Positions 32,087 to 40,282 of a DNA stretch of 64,000 bases are shown here, in pieces. Under the pieces are notes generated by a model. The model was not told the DNA's origin, made no database searches, and saw nothing but the letters and a program-made list of their open reading frames with translations. Source of the stretch: Dactylosporangium fulvum (GTDB lineage: Bacteria > Actinomycetota > Actinomycetes > Mycobacteriales > Micromonosporaceae); assembly GCF_025137375.1 (NCBI RefSeq), contig NZ_CP073720.1, positions 4,178,501 to 4,242,500 on the forward strand, read 5' to 3'. Position 1 is the first letter of the stretch; each line of letters opens with the position of its first letter. The position numbers and the translations under genes were made by a program.

Positions 32087-34566
32087 CCACGAGCGGAAAT
32101 CGCGCACGCCTGGTGGTCATCGGCAACGGCATGGCCGGTGCCCGCACCGTCGAGGAGATCCTCGCCCGCGGCGGCGGGGAGCGCTTCGCGGTCACGATGT
32201 TCGGCGCCGAGCCGTACGGCAACTACAACCGGATCCTGCTGTCCAACGTGCTCGCCGGGGCCGAGAACGAGGCCGGCATCTTCCTCAACGACCTCGACTG
32301 GTACGCCGCACACGGCATCGAGCTGCGCGCCGGCGTCCGGGTCACCCGCGTCGACCGGTTCGCCAGGACGGTCCACGCCGACGACGGCACGCGGCGGCCG
32401 TACGACAAACTCGTCATCGCCACGGGAAGCCGCGCGTTCGTCCCGCCCATCCCGGGCGTCCGCAACCCGAACCGCGGCTACCACCAGGGCGTCTTCGTGT
32501 TCCGGACGATCGACGACACGCGCGGCATGATCCGGTATGCGCGGGAGCACGAGCGCGCCGTCGTCATCGGCGGTGGCCTGCTCGGCCTGGAGGCGGCCCG
32601 CGGCCTGCAGCACCACCTGCGACACGTGACACTCGTCCACGCCGGCGCCCACCTGATGAACGCCCAGCTCGACGCCCAGGCCGGCGCGATCCTGCGGCGC
32701 AGCGTGGAGCAGTTCGGCATCGAGGTGATCACGGGCGCGCACACCACCGAGATCCTCGGCCGCGACGCGGTCACCGGCGTGCGGCTCAGGGACGGGCGCA
32801 CCATCCCCTGCGACGTGGTCGTCGTCGCGGCCGGCATCCGCCCCAACGTCGACGTCGCCGCCGCGAGCGGCCTCGTCGTCGAGCGCGGCATCGTCGTCGA
32901 CGACCAGCTGCGCGCCCGCGACGAGCCCGACATCTACGCCGTCGGCGAGTGCGTGCAGCACCGCGGCCAGACGTACGGCCTGGTCGCCCCGATCTGGGAA
33001 CAGGCCCGCGTCCTCGCCGACCACCTCACCGGCGCGGACCCGAAAGCGGCCTACCACGGCTCACGGACCGCGACCAAGCTCAAGGTCGCGGGCGTCGACG
33101 TCGCATCGATGGGGCTCAAGGAGGCCGAGCGGGACGACGACGAGACGGTCGTGTTCGCTGAGCCGCGCAGGGGCGTCTACAAGAGCGTCGTCGTCCGCGA
33201 CGGCCGCCTCGCCGGCGCGACGCTCGTCGGCGACGTGCAGAAGGTCGCGTTCCTCACCCAGGCGTACCACGAGGGCCTGCCACTGCCGGAGGACCGCGCC
33301 GGGCTGCTGTTCGACCTGGGTGCCCCGCCCGCCGCGGTCACCGCCGCCGAGCTGGACCCTGGCCTGCAGGTCTGCAACTGCAACGGGGTCACGAAGCAGG
33401 TGCTCGTCGACGCTGTCGAGGCCGGGACGCCGACGGTCCTCTCGATCATGGAGCGGACCCGGGCCGGCAAGGGCTGCGGCTCCTGCAAGAGCCTCGTCAC
33501 GCAGATCGTCGAGTGGGCCGCCGGCGGCGCCGTGGCCGAGGACCCGGCCGCGAGCTGGTACGTGCCGGGCGTGCCCATGCCGAAAGCCGAGCTGATGGCC
33601 GCGATCCGCGAGCACGGCCTGCGGTCGGTGTCGTCGGTGTTCGCCACGCTCGCCCCGAACGGCGCCGAGGACGCGAAGAGCAAGATGGGGCTGGCGTCGC
33701 TGCTGCGGATGATGTGGGGCGAGGAGTACGTCGACGAACGCGACGCCCGGTTCATCAACGACCGCGTCCACGCCAACATCCAACGCGACGGCACGTTCTC
33801 CGTGGTGCCGCAGATGAAGGGCGGCGTGACGACCCCGGCGCAGCTGCGGCGGATCGCCGAGGTCGCCGAGAAGTACGGGGTGCCGATGGTCAAGGTCACC
33901 GGCGGGCAGCGCATCGACCTGCTCGGCGTGCGCAAGGAGGACCTGCCGGCGGTCTGGGCCGACCTCGACATGCCGTCCGGGTACGCCTACGCCAAGAGCT
34001 TCCGGACCGTGAAGACCTGCGTCGGCCAGGAGTTCTGCCGTTTCGGCCTCGGTGACTCCACCGCCCTCGGCGTCGCCGTCGAGGAGCGGTTCCAGGGCAT
34101 CGAGGGCCCGGGCAAGATGAAGCTCGCCGTCACCGGCTGCCCGCGCAACTGCGCCGAGGCGTACGTGAAGGACCTCGGCGTCGTGGCGATCGAGGGCGGC
34201 CGGTGGGAGATCTACGTCGGCGGCGCCGCCGGCGCGCACGTGCGCAAGGGCGACCTCCTGGCCACAGCGGACAGCCACGCCGAGGTCGTCGCGCTGACCG
34301 GTCGTTTCCTGCAGTACTACCGGGAGACCGCGAACTGGCTGGAGCGCACGTACGCGTGGGTGCCGCGCCTCGGCATCGACCACATCCGCGCGGTTGTCGT
34401 CGACGACAGTCTCGGCATCGCCGCCCGGCTCGACGAGGCCATGGCCTCGTCCGTGGCGGCGTACCGGGACCCGTGGCTGGAGCGGCGCGCCGTCGCGACA
34501 CCCGGTCAGTTCCGCCCGTCGCTGCCGCTCGTCCCGCTGCCGCAGGTACCGATGAGGCAGCCTTGA
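32083..34566 (+). CDS. nirB: Assimilatory NAD(P)H nitrite reductase, large subunit
   Basis: An 827-residue siroheme nitrite reductase. Domains in order: FAD/NAD(P)-binding reductase (VVIGNGMAGARTVEEI, ERAVVIGGGLLGLEAARGL), a BFD-like [2Fe-2S] domain (CNCNG at about 431 and GKGCGSCK at about 465), the ferredoxin half-domain, then the siroheme/[4Fe-4S] site (CVGQEFCRFG about 646 and TGCPRNCAEA about 685). It reduces nitrite to ammonium with six electrons from NAD(P)H in the cytosol. The operon contains no nitrate reductase or transporter. The start overlaps the small upstream gene; nirD starts at the stop codon. Confidence 0.95.
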   Translation: MTTSGNRARLVVIGNGMAGARTVEEILARGGGERFAVTMFGAEPYGNYNRILLSNVLAGAENEAGIFLNDLDWYAAHGIELRAGVRVTRVDRFARTVHADDGTRRPYDKLVIATGSRAFVPPIPGVRNPNRGYHQGVFVFRTIDDTRGMIRYAREHERAVVIGGGLLGLEAARGLQHHLRHVTLVHAGAHLMNAQLDAQAGAILRRSVEQFGIEVITGAHTTEILGRDAVTGVRLRDGRTIPCDVVVVAAGIRPNVDVAAASGLVVERGIVVDDQLRARDEPDIYAVGECVQHRGQTYGLVAPIWEQARVLADHLTGADPKAAYHGSRTATKLKVAGVDVASMGLKEAERDDDETVVFAEPRRGVYKSVVVRDGRLAGATLVGDVQKVAFLTQAYHEGLPLPEDRAGLLFDLGAPPAAVTAAELDPGLQVCNCNGVTKQVLVDAVEAGTPTVLSIMERTRAGKGCGSCKSLVTQIVEWAAGGAVAEDPAASWYVPGVPMPKAELMAAIREHGLRSVSSVFATLAPNGAEDAKSKMGLASLLRMMWGEEYVDERDARFINDRVHANIQRDGTFSVVPQMKGGVTTPAQLRRIAEVAEKYGVPMVKVTGGQRIDLLGVRKEDLPAVWADLDMPSGYAYAKSFRTVKTCVGQEFCRFGLGDSTALGVAVEERFQGIEGPGKMKLAVTGCPRNCAEAYVKDLGVVAIEGGRWEIYVGGAAGAHVRKGDLLATADSHAEVVALTGRFLQYYRETANWLERTYAWVPRLGIDHIRAVVVDDSLGIAARLDEAMASSVAAYRDPWLERRAVATPGQFRPSLPLVPLPQVPMRQP

Positions 34567-34871
34567 CCCTGGAACACCGCATCGGCCGGGCCGACGAGAT
34601 CCCGGTGGGGGAGGGCCGGGCCTTCGCCGTCGACGGCGACATGGTGGCCGTGTTCCGCCTCCGCGACGGCACCCTGCGGGCGGTGTCCGCGGTGTGCCCG
34701 CACGCCGGCGGCCCCCTCGCCGACGGCCTGATCGACATGAAGGTCGTCGTGTGCCCGCTGCACCAGCACGTGTTCGACCTGGCGACGGGCTGCTCGACGA
34801 CGGGCCAGCCACCCCTGGCGGTCTACACCGTGACGACCGACCCCGACGGCACGGTGGTCCTGCGCCGCTAG
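34563..34871 (+). CDS. nirD: Nitrite reductase small subunit, Rieske type
   Basis: A 102-residue Rieske-like protein. The cluster-binding positions are CPHAGG and CPLHQHVFD, close to the C-x-H...C-x-x-H pattern of Rieske proteins; many NirD proteins lack a functional cluster, but this one keeps all four ligands. The start is TTG at 34563, overlapping the nirB stop (TTGA), with GAGG 5 nt before it. Subunit of the NirBD nitrite reductase. Confidence 0.88.
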   Translation: MTLEHRIGRADEIPVGEGRAFAVDGDMVAVFRLRDGTLRAVSAVCPHAGGPLADGLIDMKVVVCPLHQHVFDLATGCSTTGQPPLAVYTVTTDPDGTVVLRR

Positions 34872-34953
34872 CGGACCAGCCGGGCGCCGTCACGCAGCGG
34901 GCACGCCCTGCCGGCGGAGGGGTGCGCGACGTGGCCGCACGGCTGCGTCGGCA

Positions 34954-36585
34954 TCACGCCGTCCGCTCGTGGACCGGCTCGCCGTCGACGAAGACCAGGT
35001 CGGCCCGCACCTCGTGCAGCGCCGTGCCCTCGGCGAACGGGTCGCGGTCGAGGACCACCAGGTCGGCGGCCTTGCCGGCGGTCAGGTCACCGGTGACCGC
35101 GTCGAGGCCGCTGACGTAGGCCGAGCCGGACGTGTACGCGCTGAGCGCCTGATCGAGCGTCAGCGCCTGCTCCGGCAGCATCGGCACCTGGGCCGTGGGC
35201 CAGGAGGCCTCCGCCGACCCGGCCGGCTCGGTCCGGTGCACCGCGACGTGGATCGCCCACCACGGGTCCGGTGTCGTGACCGGCCAGTCGCTGCCGGCCG
35301 CGAGCCGCCCGCCGGCCCGGGCGATGGCGCCGAACGGATACTGCCACGCCGCCCGCTCGGGACCGAGGAACGGCACGCACAGCGTGTCGTTCTGCTCGTG
35401 GTGGGTCGCCCACAGCGCCTGGATGTTCGCCGTCACGCCCAGCTCGGCGAAGCGTCCCACGTCGTCGGGGTGGACGACCTGCAGGTGCGCGATGTGGTGC
35501 CGCCGCGTCCGGCCGCCGGCCGCCACGGCGTCGAGGCACTCGCGGACCGCCCGGTCGCCGATGGCGTGGAAGTGCACGCCGAACCCGGCCCGGTCCAGCT
35601 CGGCGACGTGCTCCCGCAGCCGCACCGGATCCACATTGGACGTACCACGGCCGTGGCCGCCCAGATAGGGTTCGAGCATGGCGGCGGTGAAGTTCTCGGC
35701 CACGCCGTCCTGCATGATCTTCACCGCGGTCGCCCGGAAGCGGCCGCCGGCCGCCGCGGCCTCGGCGCGCCGGGCGACCAGCTCCGGAATCTGCTCGGCG
35801 CCCCGGTCCCGCTCCCACCACAGCGCGCCGGTGACCCGTGCCCTGAGCCGCCCGGCCCGGTCCGCCGCCAGGTAGGTGCCGAACTGGTCGCGGGCCCCCG
35901 CGTAGGCGCCGACGATCGCGTCCTGCCAGCCGGTGATGCCGAGCGAGAAGAGGTACCGCTGTGCCTCCGTCAGCGCGCGGTCGTAGTCCTCGGCGGTGTC
36001 GGCCGGGACGAACGGCGTGACGAGGTCCATGGCGGCCTCGTGCAGCACCCCCGTGGCGTGCCCGTCGGCGTCGCGTTCGATCCGCCCGCTCGCCGGGTCG
36101 GGTGTGCCGTCGTTGATCCCGGCCCGCTCGAGTGCGGCGCCGTTGACCCAGGCCGAGTGGTGGTCCCGGTTCGGCAGGAACACCGGCCGGTCCGGCACCA
36201 CGGCGTCCAGGTCGTCGCGGTGCGGCAGCCCGCCGGGGAAGGCCGGCATCGACCAGCCGCCGCCGGTGATCCACTCCTGCGCCGGGTTCGCGGCGGCGTA
36301 GGAGTGGATCGCGGCGAGGTAGGCCTCCCTGCCGTGCAGGTGCGACAGGTCGCAGCGCAGCCGTTCGAGGGCTCCGCTCACCGGGTGCACGTGGGCGTCG
36401 TGGAGGCCCGGGACGAGCATCCGCCCGTCGAGGTCGACCACGTCGAAGCGGGTGTCCGCGAGCGCGTCGAGCGCGTCGCCGCGCGCCCCGGCCGCGACGA
36501 TCGTCCCGCCGGCGACGGCGACCGCCTCGACGACCCGTCCGTGTCCGGTCCAGATCGGCCCACCGACGAACAACAGCCCACCCAC
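34954..36585 (-). CDS. YtcJ-like amidohydrolase (metal-dependent)
   Basis: A 543-residue amidohydrolase_3 protein. The GTG at 36585 has GGAGGAGGACC just upstream. Metal ligands are seen in GLHDAHVHPVSG (HxH, about residue 63), the carboxylated-Lys position TAVKIMQDG, FHAIGDRAV and AHLQVVHP for the following His residues, and the final Asp in LAAGSDWPV. The C-terminus LTAGKAADLVVLDRDPF is the classic end of the beta-sandwich. YtcJ relatives hydrolyse N-formyl or N-acyl compounds; the substrate here is unknown. It lies 71 bp downstream of the trpB2 gene on the same strand. Confidence 0.88.
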   Translation of the reverse strand: MGGLLFVGGPIWTGHGRVVEAVAVAGGTIVAAGARGDALDALADTRFDVVDLDGRMLVPGLHDAHVHPVSGALERLRCDLSHLHGREAYLAAIHSYAAANPAQEWITGGGWSMPAFPGGLPHRDDLDAVVPDRPVFLPNRDHHSAWVNGAALERAGINDGTPDPASGRIERDADGHATGVLHEAAMDLVTPFVPADTAEDYDRALTEAQRYLFSLGITGWQDAIVGAYAGARDQFGTYLAADRAGRLRARVTGALWWERDRGAEQIPELVARRAEAAAAGGRFRATAVKIMQDGVAENFTAAMLEPYLGGHGRGTSNVDPVRLREHVAELDRAGFGVHFHAIGDRAVRECLDAVAAGGRTRRHHIAHLQVVHPDDVGRFAELGVTANIQALWATHHEQNDTLCVPFLGPERAAWQYPFGAIARAGGRLAAGSDWPVTTPDPWWAIHVAVHRTEPAGSAEASWPTAQVPMLPEQALTLDQALSAYTSGSAYVSGLDAVTGDLTAGKAADLVVLDRDPFAEGTALHEVRADLVFVDGEPVHERTA

Positions 36586-36656
36586 GCGGTCCTCCTCCGG
36601 TCCCTGTTGGTCAGCACAGCGTGCCAGACGGCGCCGGCCGCGGCGGGTTTCAGTGT

Positions 36657-38024
36657 TCAGCCGGAAACTTGCGGCAACGTCGCCACCGCGGCCGCGAGGG
36701 CCTCGTCGGACAGCTCGTGGTCGGCCAGTCCGCCGGACAGGAACGCGCCGTAGGCGGCCAGGTCGAGGTGGCCGTGGCCGCACAGCGCGGTCAGGATCAC
36801 CTTCGGCTCGCCGGTCTCCTTGCAGCGCAACGCCTCCTCGATGCACGCGGCGAGGGCGTGCGTCGGCTCGGGCGCGGGGATGATGCCCTCCGTCCGGGCG
36901 AAGCGGACCCCCGCCTCGAAACACTCCCGCTGCGTCTTCGCGACCGCCTCGATGAGGCCCAGCTCGTACACGTGGGAGATCAGCGGCGCCATGCCGTGGT
37001 ACCGCAGGCCGCCGGCGTGGATCGGGTCGGGGATGAAGTCGTGACCGAGGGTGTGCATCTTCATCAGCGGTGTCATGCCGGCGGTGTCGCCGAAGTCGTA
37101 CGCGTAGACGCCCTTCGTCAGCGACGGGCACGACGCCGGTTCGACCGCCCGGATCGTCGGCGACATCGTGCCGGCGAGCTTCTCGCGCAGGAACGGGAAC
37201 GCGAGCCCGGCGAAGTTGGAGCCGCCGCCGGTGCAGCCGACGATGACGTCCGGGACGTCGCCGGCCTTCGCCAGCTGGAGCAGCGCCTCCTCGCCGATGA
37301 TCGTCTGGTGCAGCAGCACGTGGTTGAGCACGCTGCCGAGGGCGTAGTTGGTGTCCGGGTGCTGCGCGGCGACCTCGACCGCCTCGCTGATCGCGATGCC
37401 GAGCGAGCCCGGCGACGCGGGGTCCTTGGCGAGGATCGCGCGCCCGGCGGCGGTCAGGTCCGACGGCGACGGGTGGATGGTCCCGCCGAACGTCTCGATC
37501 ATCACCTTCCGGTACGGTTTCTGGTCGTATGAGGCCCGGACCTGCCAGATCTCGCATTCCAGGCCGAACTGCGCACTGGCGAACGCGAGCGCGGTGCCCC
37601 ACTGCCCGGCGCCGGTCTCGGTCGTGAGCCGCCGGATCCCGGCCGCCGCGTTGTAGTAGGCCTGCGGCACCGCCGTGTTCGGCTTGTGCGAGCCGGCGGG
37701 GGAGACGCCTTCGTACTTGTAGTAGATGCGCGCCGGGGTGCCGAGGGCCCGTTCGAGGCGGTGTGCCCGGAACAGCGGCGACGGCCGCCAGAGCCGGTAG
37801 ACGTCGAGGACCTCGTCGGGGATGGGCACGTACCGCTCCTGGGTCACCTCCTGCTCGATGAGCGCCATCGGGAACAGCGGCGCCAGGTCGTCCGGCCCGA
37901 CCGGCTGCAGGGTGCCGGGGTGCAGGACGGCCGGCGGCGGGCTCGGCAGGTCGGCCATGATGTTGTACCAGCGGCGGGGCATCTCCGACTCGGAGAGCAC
38001 GATCTTCGTGGCGGCTTCCGTCAT
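36657..38024 (-). CDS. TrpB-like pyridoxal-phosphate protein (tryptophan synthase beta, TrpB2 type)
   Basis: A 455-residue fold-type II PLP enzyme. The Schiff-base Lys is in PAGSHKPNTAVPQAYYN (about residue 112), and the phosphate cup is GCTGGGSNFAGLAFPF (about 240). The long N-terminal extension (RRWYNIMADLPSPPPAVLHP) and the RPSPLFRAHRLE opening identify the TrpB2 branch, which is about 50 residues longer than ordinary TrpB and works without TrpA. No trpA is present. It may make tryptophan from serine and indole or act on another amino acid. The start ATG at 38024 has a weak ribosome site. Confidence 0.88.
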   Translation of the reverse strand: MTEAATKIVLSESEMPRRWYNIMADLPSPPPAVLHPGTLQPVGPDDLAPLFPMALIEQEVTQERYVPIPDEVLDVYRLWRPSPLFRAHRLERALGTPARIYYKYEGVSPAGSHKPNTAVPQAYYNAAAGIRRLTTETGAGQWGTALAFASAQFGLECEIWQVRASYDQKPYRKVMIETFGGTIHPSPSDLTAAGRAILAKDPASPGSLGIAISEAVEVAAQHPDTNYALGSVLNHVLLHQTIIGEEALLQLAKAGDVPDVIVGCTGGGSNFAGLAFPFLREKLAGTMSPTIRAVEPASCPSLTKGVYAYDFGDTAGMTPLMKMHTLGHDFIPDPIHAGGLRYHGMAPLISHVYELGLIEAVAKTQRECFEAGVRFARTEGIIPAPEPTHALAACIEEALRCKETGEPKVILTALCGHGHLDLAAYGAFLSGGLADHELSDEALAAAVATLPQVSG

Positions 38025-38112
38025 GCCCACGATCTTCGCCGTGATCGCCCCGGTCCGGAACAGCCCCGTTCGGGTTCCGCCGGTCCGGTGACCCCGCCGG
38101 CGATCACGCGGC

Positions 38113-38142
38113 GAGCCTGGAGCGGTGCGCCGCTCCAGGCTC
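38113..38142. terminator. Terminator-like hairpin between the ABC exporter and trpB2
   Basis: A perfect 13-bp stem (GAGCCTGGAGCGG at 38113-38125, complement at 38130-38142) with a 4-nt loop. It lies 20 nt beyond the stop of the ABC permease gene on the minus strand and about 90 nt before the trpB2 start, so it probably ends the exporter transcript. It could also act as an attenuator for trpB2. No U-tract is visible. Confidence 0.65.
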
Positions 38143-38161
38143 GTATAGTGCGCGGGAGACG

Positions 38162-39226
38162 TCAGAGGCGCTGGAGTTCCCGGTCGCGCCAGGCCGTCGC
38201 CCACGAGGTGCGGCCGTTGGTGCGCAACAGCGAGCCCTCGTAGAGGCGGGCGCCGACGGCGAGGGCCGCCAGGGCGGTCACGACGAGGATCGCCAGCGAC
38301 ACGAACGGTTCCCACGCGGCGGCGTCACCGTCGAAGAGGCGGATCGGCATCGCGGTCGGCGCGGAGAACGGGATGTAGGACATCACGGTGATCACCGTCG
38401 GGTTGTCCTGGAGGAACGCCACCAGGAAGAACGGCAGCATCACGAGGAGCTGCATCGGCATCGACGCGCCGCTGATGTCCTCCTGGCGGTCGACCATCGC
38501 GCCGACCGCGGCCCACAGCGCGGCCAGCATCACGAAGCCGACGACAAAGAACGGCACGAACCAGCCCATAGCCGGGGCCAGCAGCGGCAGCAGCTCGTTC
38601 CCGCCGTCGGTGAGCTGCGCGCCGGCGACCGTCACAAACGCGATGAGCGCGATCTGGGCCAGCGCCAGGACACCGCCGGCGAGGACCTTGCCCGCCAGGA
38701 GGGCCCGCGCGGGCACCGCCGCCACGAGGATCTCGACCATGCGGGTCTGCTTCTCCTCGGTGACGCTCTGGGCGATCTGCAGCCCGAACGTCAGCGAGGT
38801 GAAGAAGAAGACGATGGCGAAGGCGAACGGGATGATGAACGCCGCGGCCTCGTTCACCGCGTCCGGGTCGAGCAACCGGACCTCCGGCTGCGTCGACAGC
38901 GCCCGGACCACGTCGCTGGGCGCCTCCTTCATGGCGACGACGGCCGGCCCCGCCACGACGGCGGCGTCGACGTCGCCGTCGCGGACGAGCCGCTCCGGGT
39001 CGGCGGCGACGCGCACCTCCAGCCCGGCGTCACGGAGCCGCTGCTCGGACGCGTCGCCGGCCACGACCGCCACACTGGACGACCCGCCGGCGAACAGTGC
39101 CGGCAGCACGGTGCCGCCGATCGCGAACAGCAGGAAGAACACGGTGCTGAACAGGAACGTCTTGTCGCGGAGCTTGACCCGCAGCTCACGGGCGGCCACG
39201 AGACGGATCGCGGCGATGGTGCTCAT
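38162..39226 (-). CDS. ABC-2 type exporter permease (NatB-like)
   Basis: A 354-residue membrane protein. One helix near the N-terminus (TFLFSTVFFLLFAIGGTVLP) is followed by a large external loop (residues 45-135) and a cluster of five helices (FIIPFAFAIVFFFTSLTFG to VSLAILVVTALAALAVGA). The segment VTEEKQTRMVEILVAAVPAR is the typical ABC-2 'EK..R..E.L' loop. It matches NatB/YhaP Na+ or peptide exporters. The ATG overlaps the ATPase stop by 4 nt, so the pair forms one exporter. The cargo is unknown. Confidence 0.88.
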   Translation of the reverse strand: MSTIAAIRLVAARELRVKLRDKTFLFSTVFFLLFAIGGTVLPALFAGGSSSVAVVAGDASEQRLRDAGLEVRVAADPERLVRDGDVDAAVVAGPAVVAMKEAPSDVVRALSTQPEVRLLDPDAVNEAAAFIIPFAFAIVFFFTSLTFGLQIAQSVTEEKQTRMVEILVAAVPARALLAGKVLAGGVLALAQIALIAFVTVAGAQLTDGGNELLPLLAPAMGWFVPFFVVGFVMLAALWAAVGAMVDRQEDISGASMPMQLLVMLPFFLVAFLQDNPTVITVMSYIPFSAPTAMPIRLFDGDAAAWEPFVSLAILVVTALAALAVGARLYEGSLLRTNGRTSWATAWRDRELQRL

Positions 39227-40116
39227 CGGGTGACCTCCCGGAAGATCTCGGCGAGTGACGGGGTGACGGGGCCGAACGAGCGGACCGGGCCGCGGGACAG
39301 CGCGGCCCGCAGGACCGCCTGGTCGTCGGCGCCGGCGGCGAGGTCGAACACGGCGCGGTCGCCGTCGAGGTCGACCAGGGACACGCCCGGCTGGTCGCGC
39401 AGCCAGCCGGTGTCGCCGTCGACCCGCAGCGCGTACCGTGGCAGGGCGAACTGGTCGCGCAGCCCGTCACGGCTCCCGGCGGCGCGGATCGTGCCACCGG
39501 CGATGATGACGAGGTCGTCGCAGAGCCGCTCGACGACGTCGAGCTGGTGGCTGGAGAACAGCACCGGCACGCCCCGGGCGGTCCGCTCCCGCAGCACCCC
39601 GACGACGGTGTCGACGGCGAGCGGGTCGAGACCGGAGAACGGCTCGTCGAGCACCAGCACCTCGGGGTCGTGTACGAGCGCCGCCGCGATCTGGGCGCGC
39701 TGCTGGTTGCCCAGCGACAGCTGCTCCAGCGGGTCGTCGGCCCGCTGGCCGAGACTCAGCCACTCCAGCAGCTCGTCGGCGTTGCGGCGCACCGCGGCGG
39801 CCGTCAGGCCGTGCAGCCGGCCGAGGTAGGTCAGCTGGTCGCGGACGCTCATCTTCGGGTACAGGCCGCGCTCCTCCGGCATGTAGCCGAACCGGCGCCG
39901 GTCCTCCCGCGTGAGCGGCGACCCCTGCCAGGTGACCTCGCCCGAGTCGGGGGCGAGGACCCCCAGGATGATCCGCATCGACGTGGTCTTGCCGGCGCCG
40001 TTGGCGCCCACGAACCCGGTCATGCGGCCGGCCACCACGTCGAACGTGACGTCTTGGAGCACCTGCCGGTCACCGAACCGGCGGTTGATCGCTTCGAGGT
40101 GCAGCACCTTGCTCAT
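39223..40116 (-). CDS. ABC exporter ATPase (NatA-like)
   Basis: About 297 residues from the ATG at 40116; a GTG at 40134 is possible. Walker A is GANGAGKTT, the signature is LSLGNQQRAQIAAAL, Walker B is VLVLDEPFSGLDP, and the H-loop is SSHQLD. The signature has LSLGN rather than LSGGQ, a known variant in NatA-type ATPases. A C-terminal extension of about 80 residues (RYALRVDGDTGWLRD) is typical of exporters of this branch. It energises the permease encoded next, with which it overlaps by 4 nt. Confidence 0.9.
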   Translation of the reverse strand: MSKVLHLEAINRRFGDRQVLQDVTFDVVAGRMTGFVGANGAGKTTSMRIILGVLAPDSGEVTWQGSPLTREDRRRFGYMPEERGLYPKMSVRDQLTYLGRLHGLTAAAVRRNADELLEWLSLGQRADDPLEQLSLGNQQRAQIAAALVHDPEVLVLDEPFSGLDPLAVDTVVGVLRERTARGVPVLFSSHQLDVVERLCDDLVIIAGGTIRAAGSRDGLRDQFALPRYALRVDGDTGWLRDQPGVSLVDLDGDRAVFDLAAGADDQAVLRAALSRGPVRSFGPVTPSLAEIFREVTR

Positions 40117-40282
40117 ACCGGAAACGGTAGGCACTCGCGGCCCCGACGTCGTCCGGCGCGCGATCTACATGGCGGGTCCGTCTCGAGGATGACCCGGAAC
40201 CCGTACGGACCAGATGACGATCGTCGGCGAGCGGCACCCGGAACCCGCCGCCGCCACCCGATCAGGCGCCAAACCCCCGCAC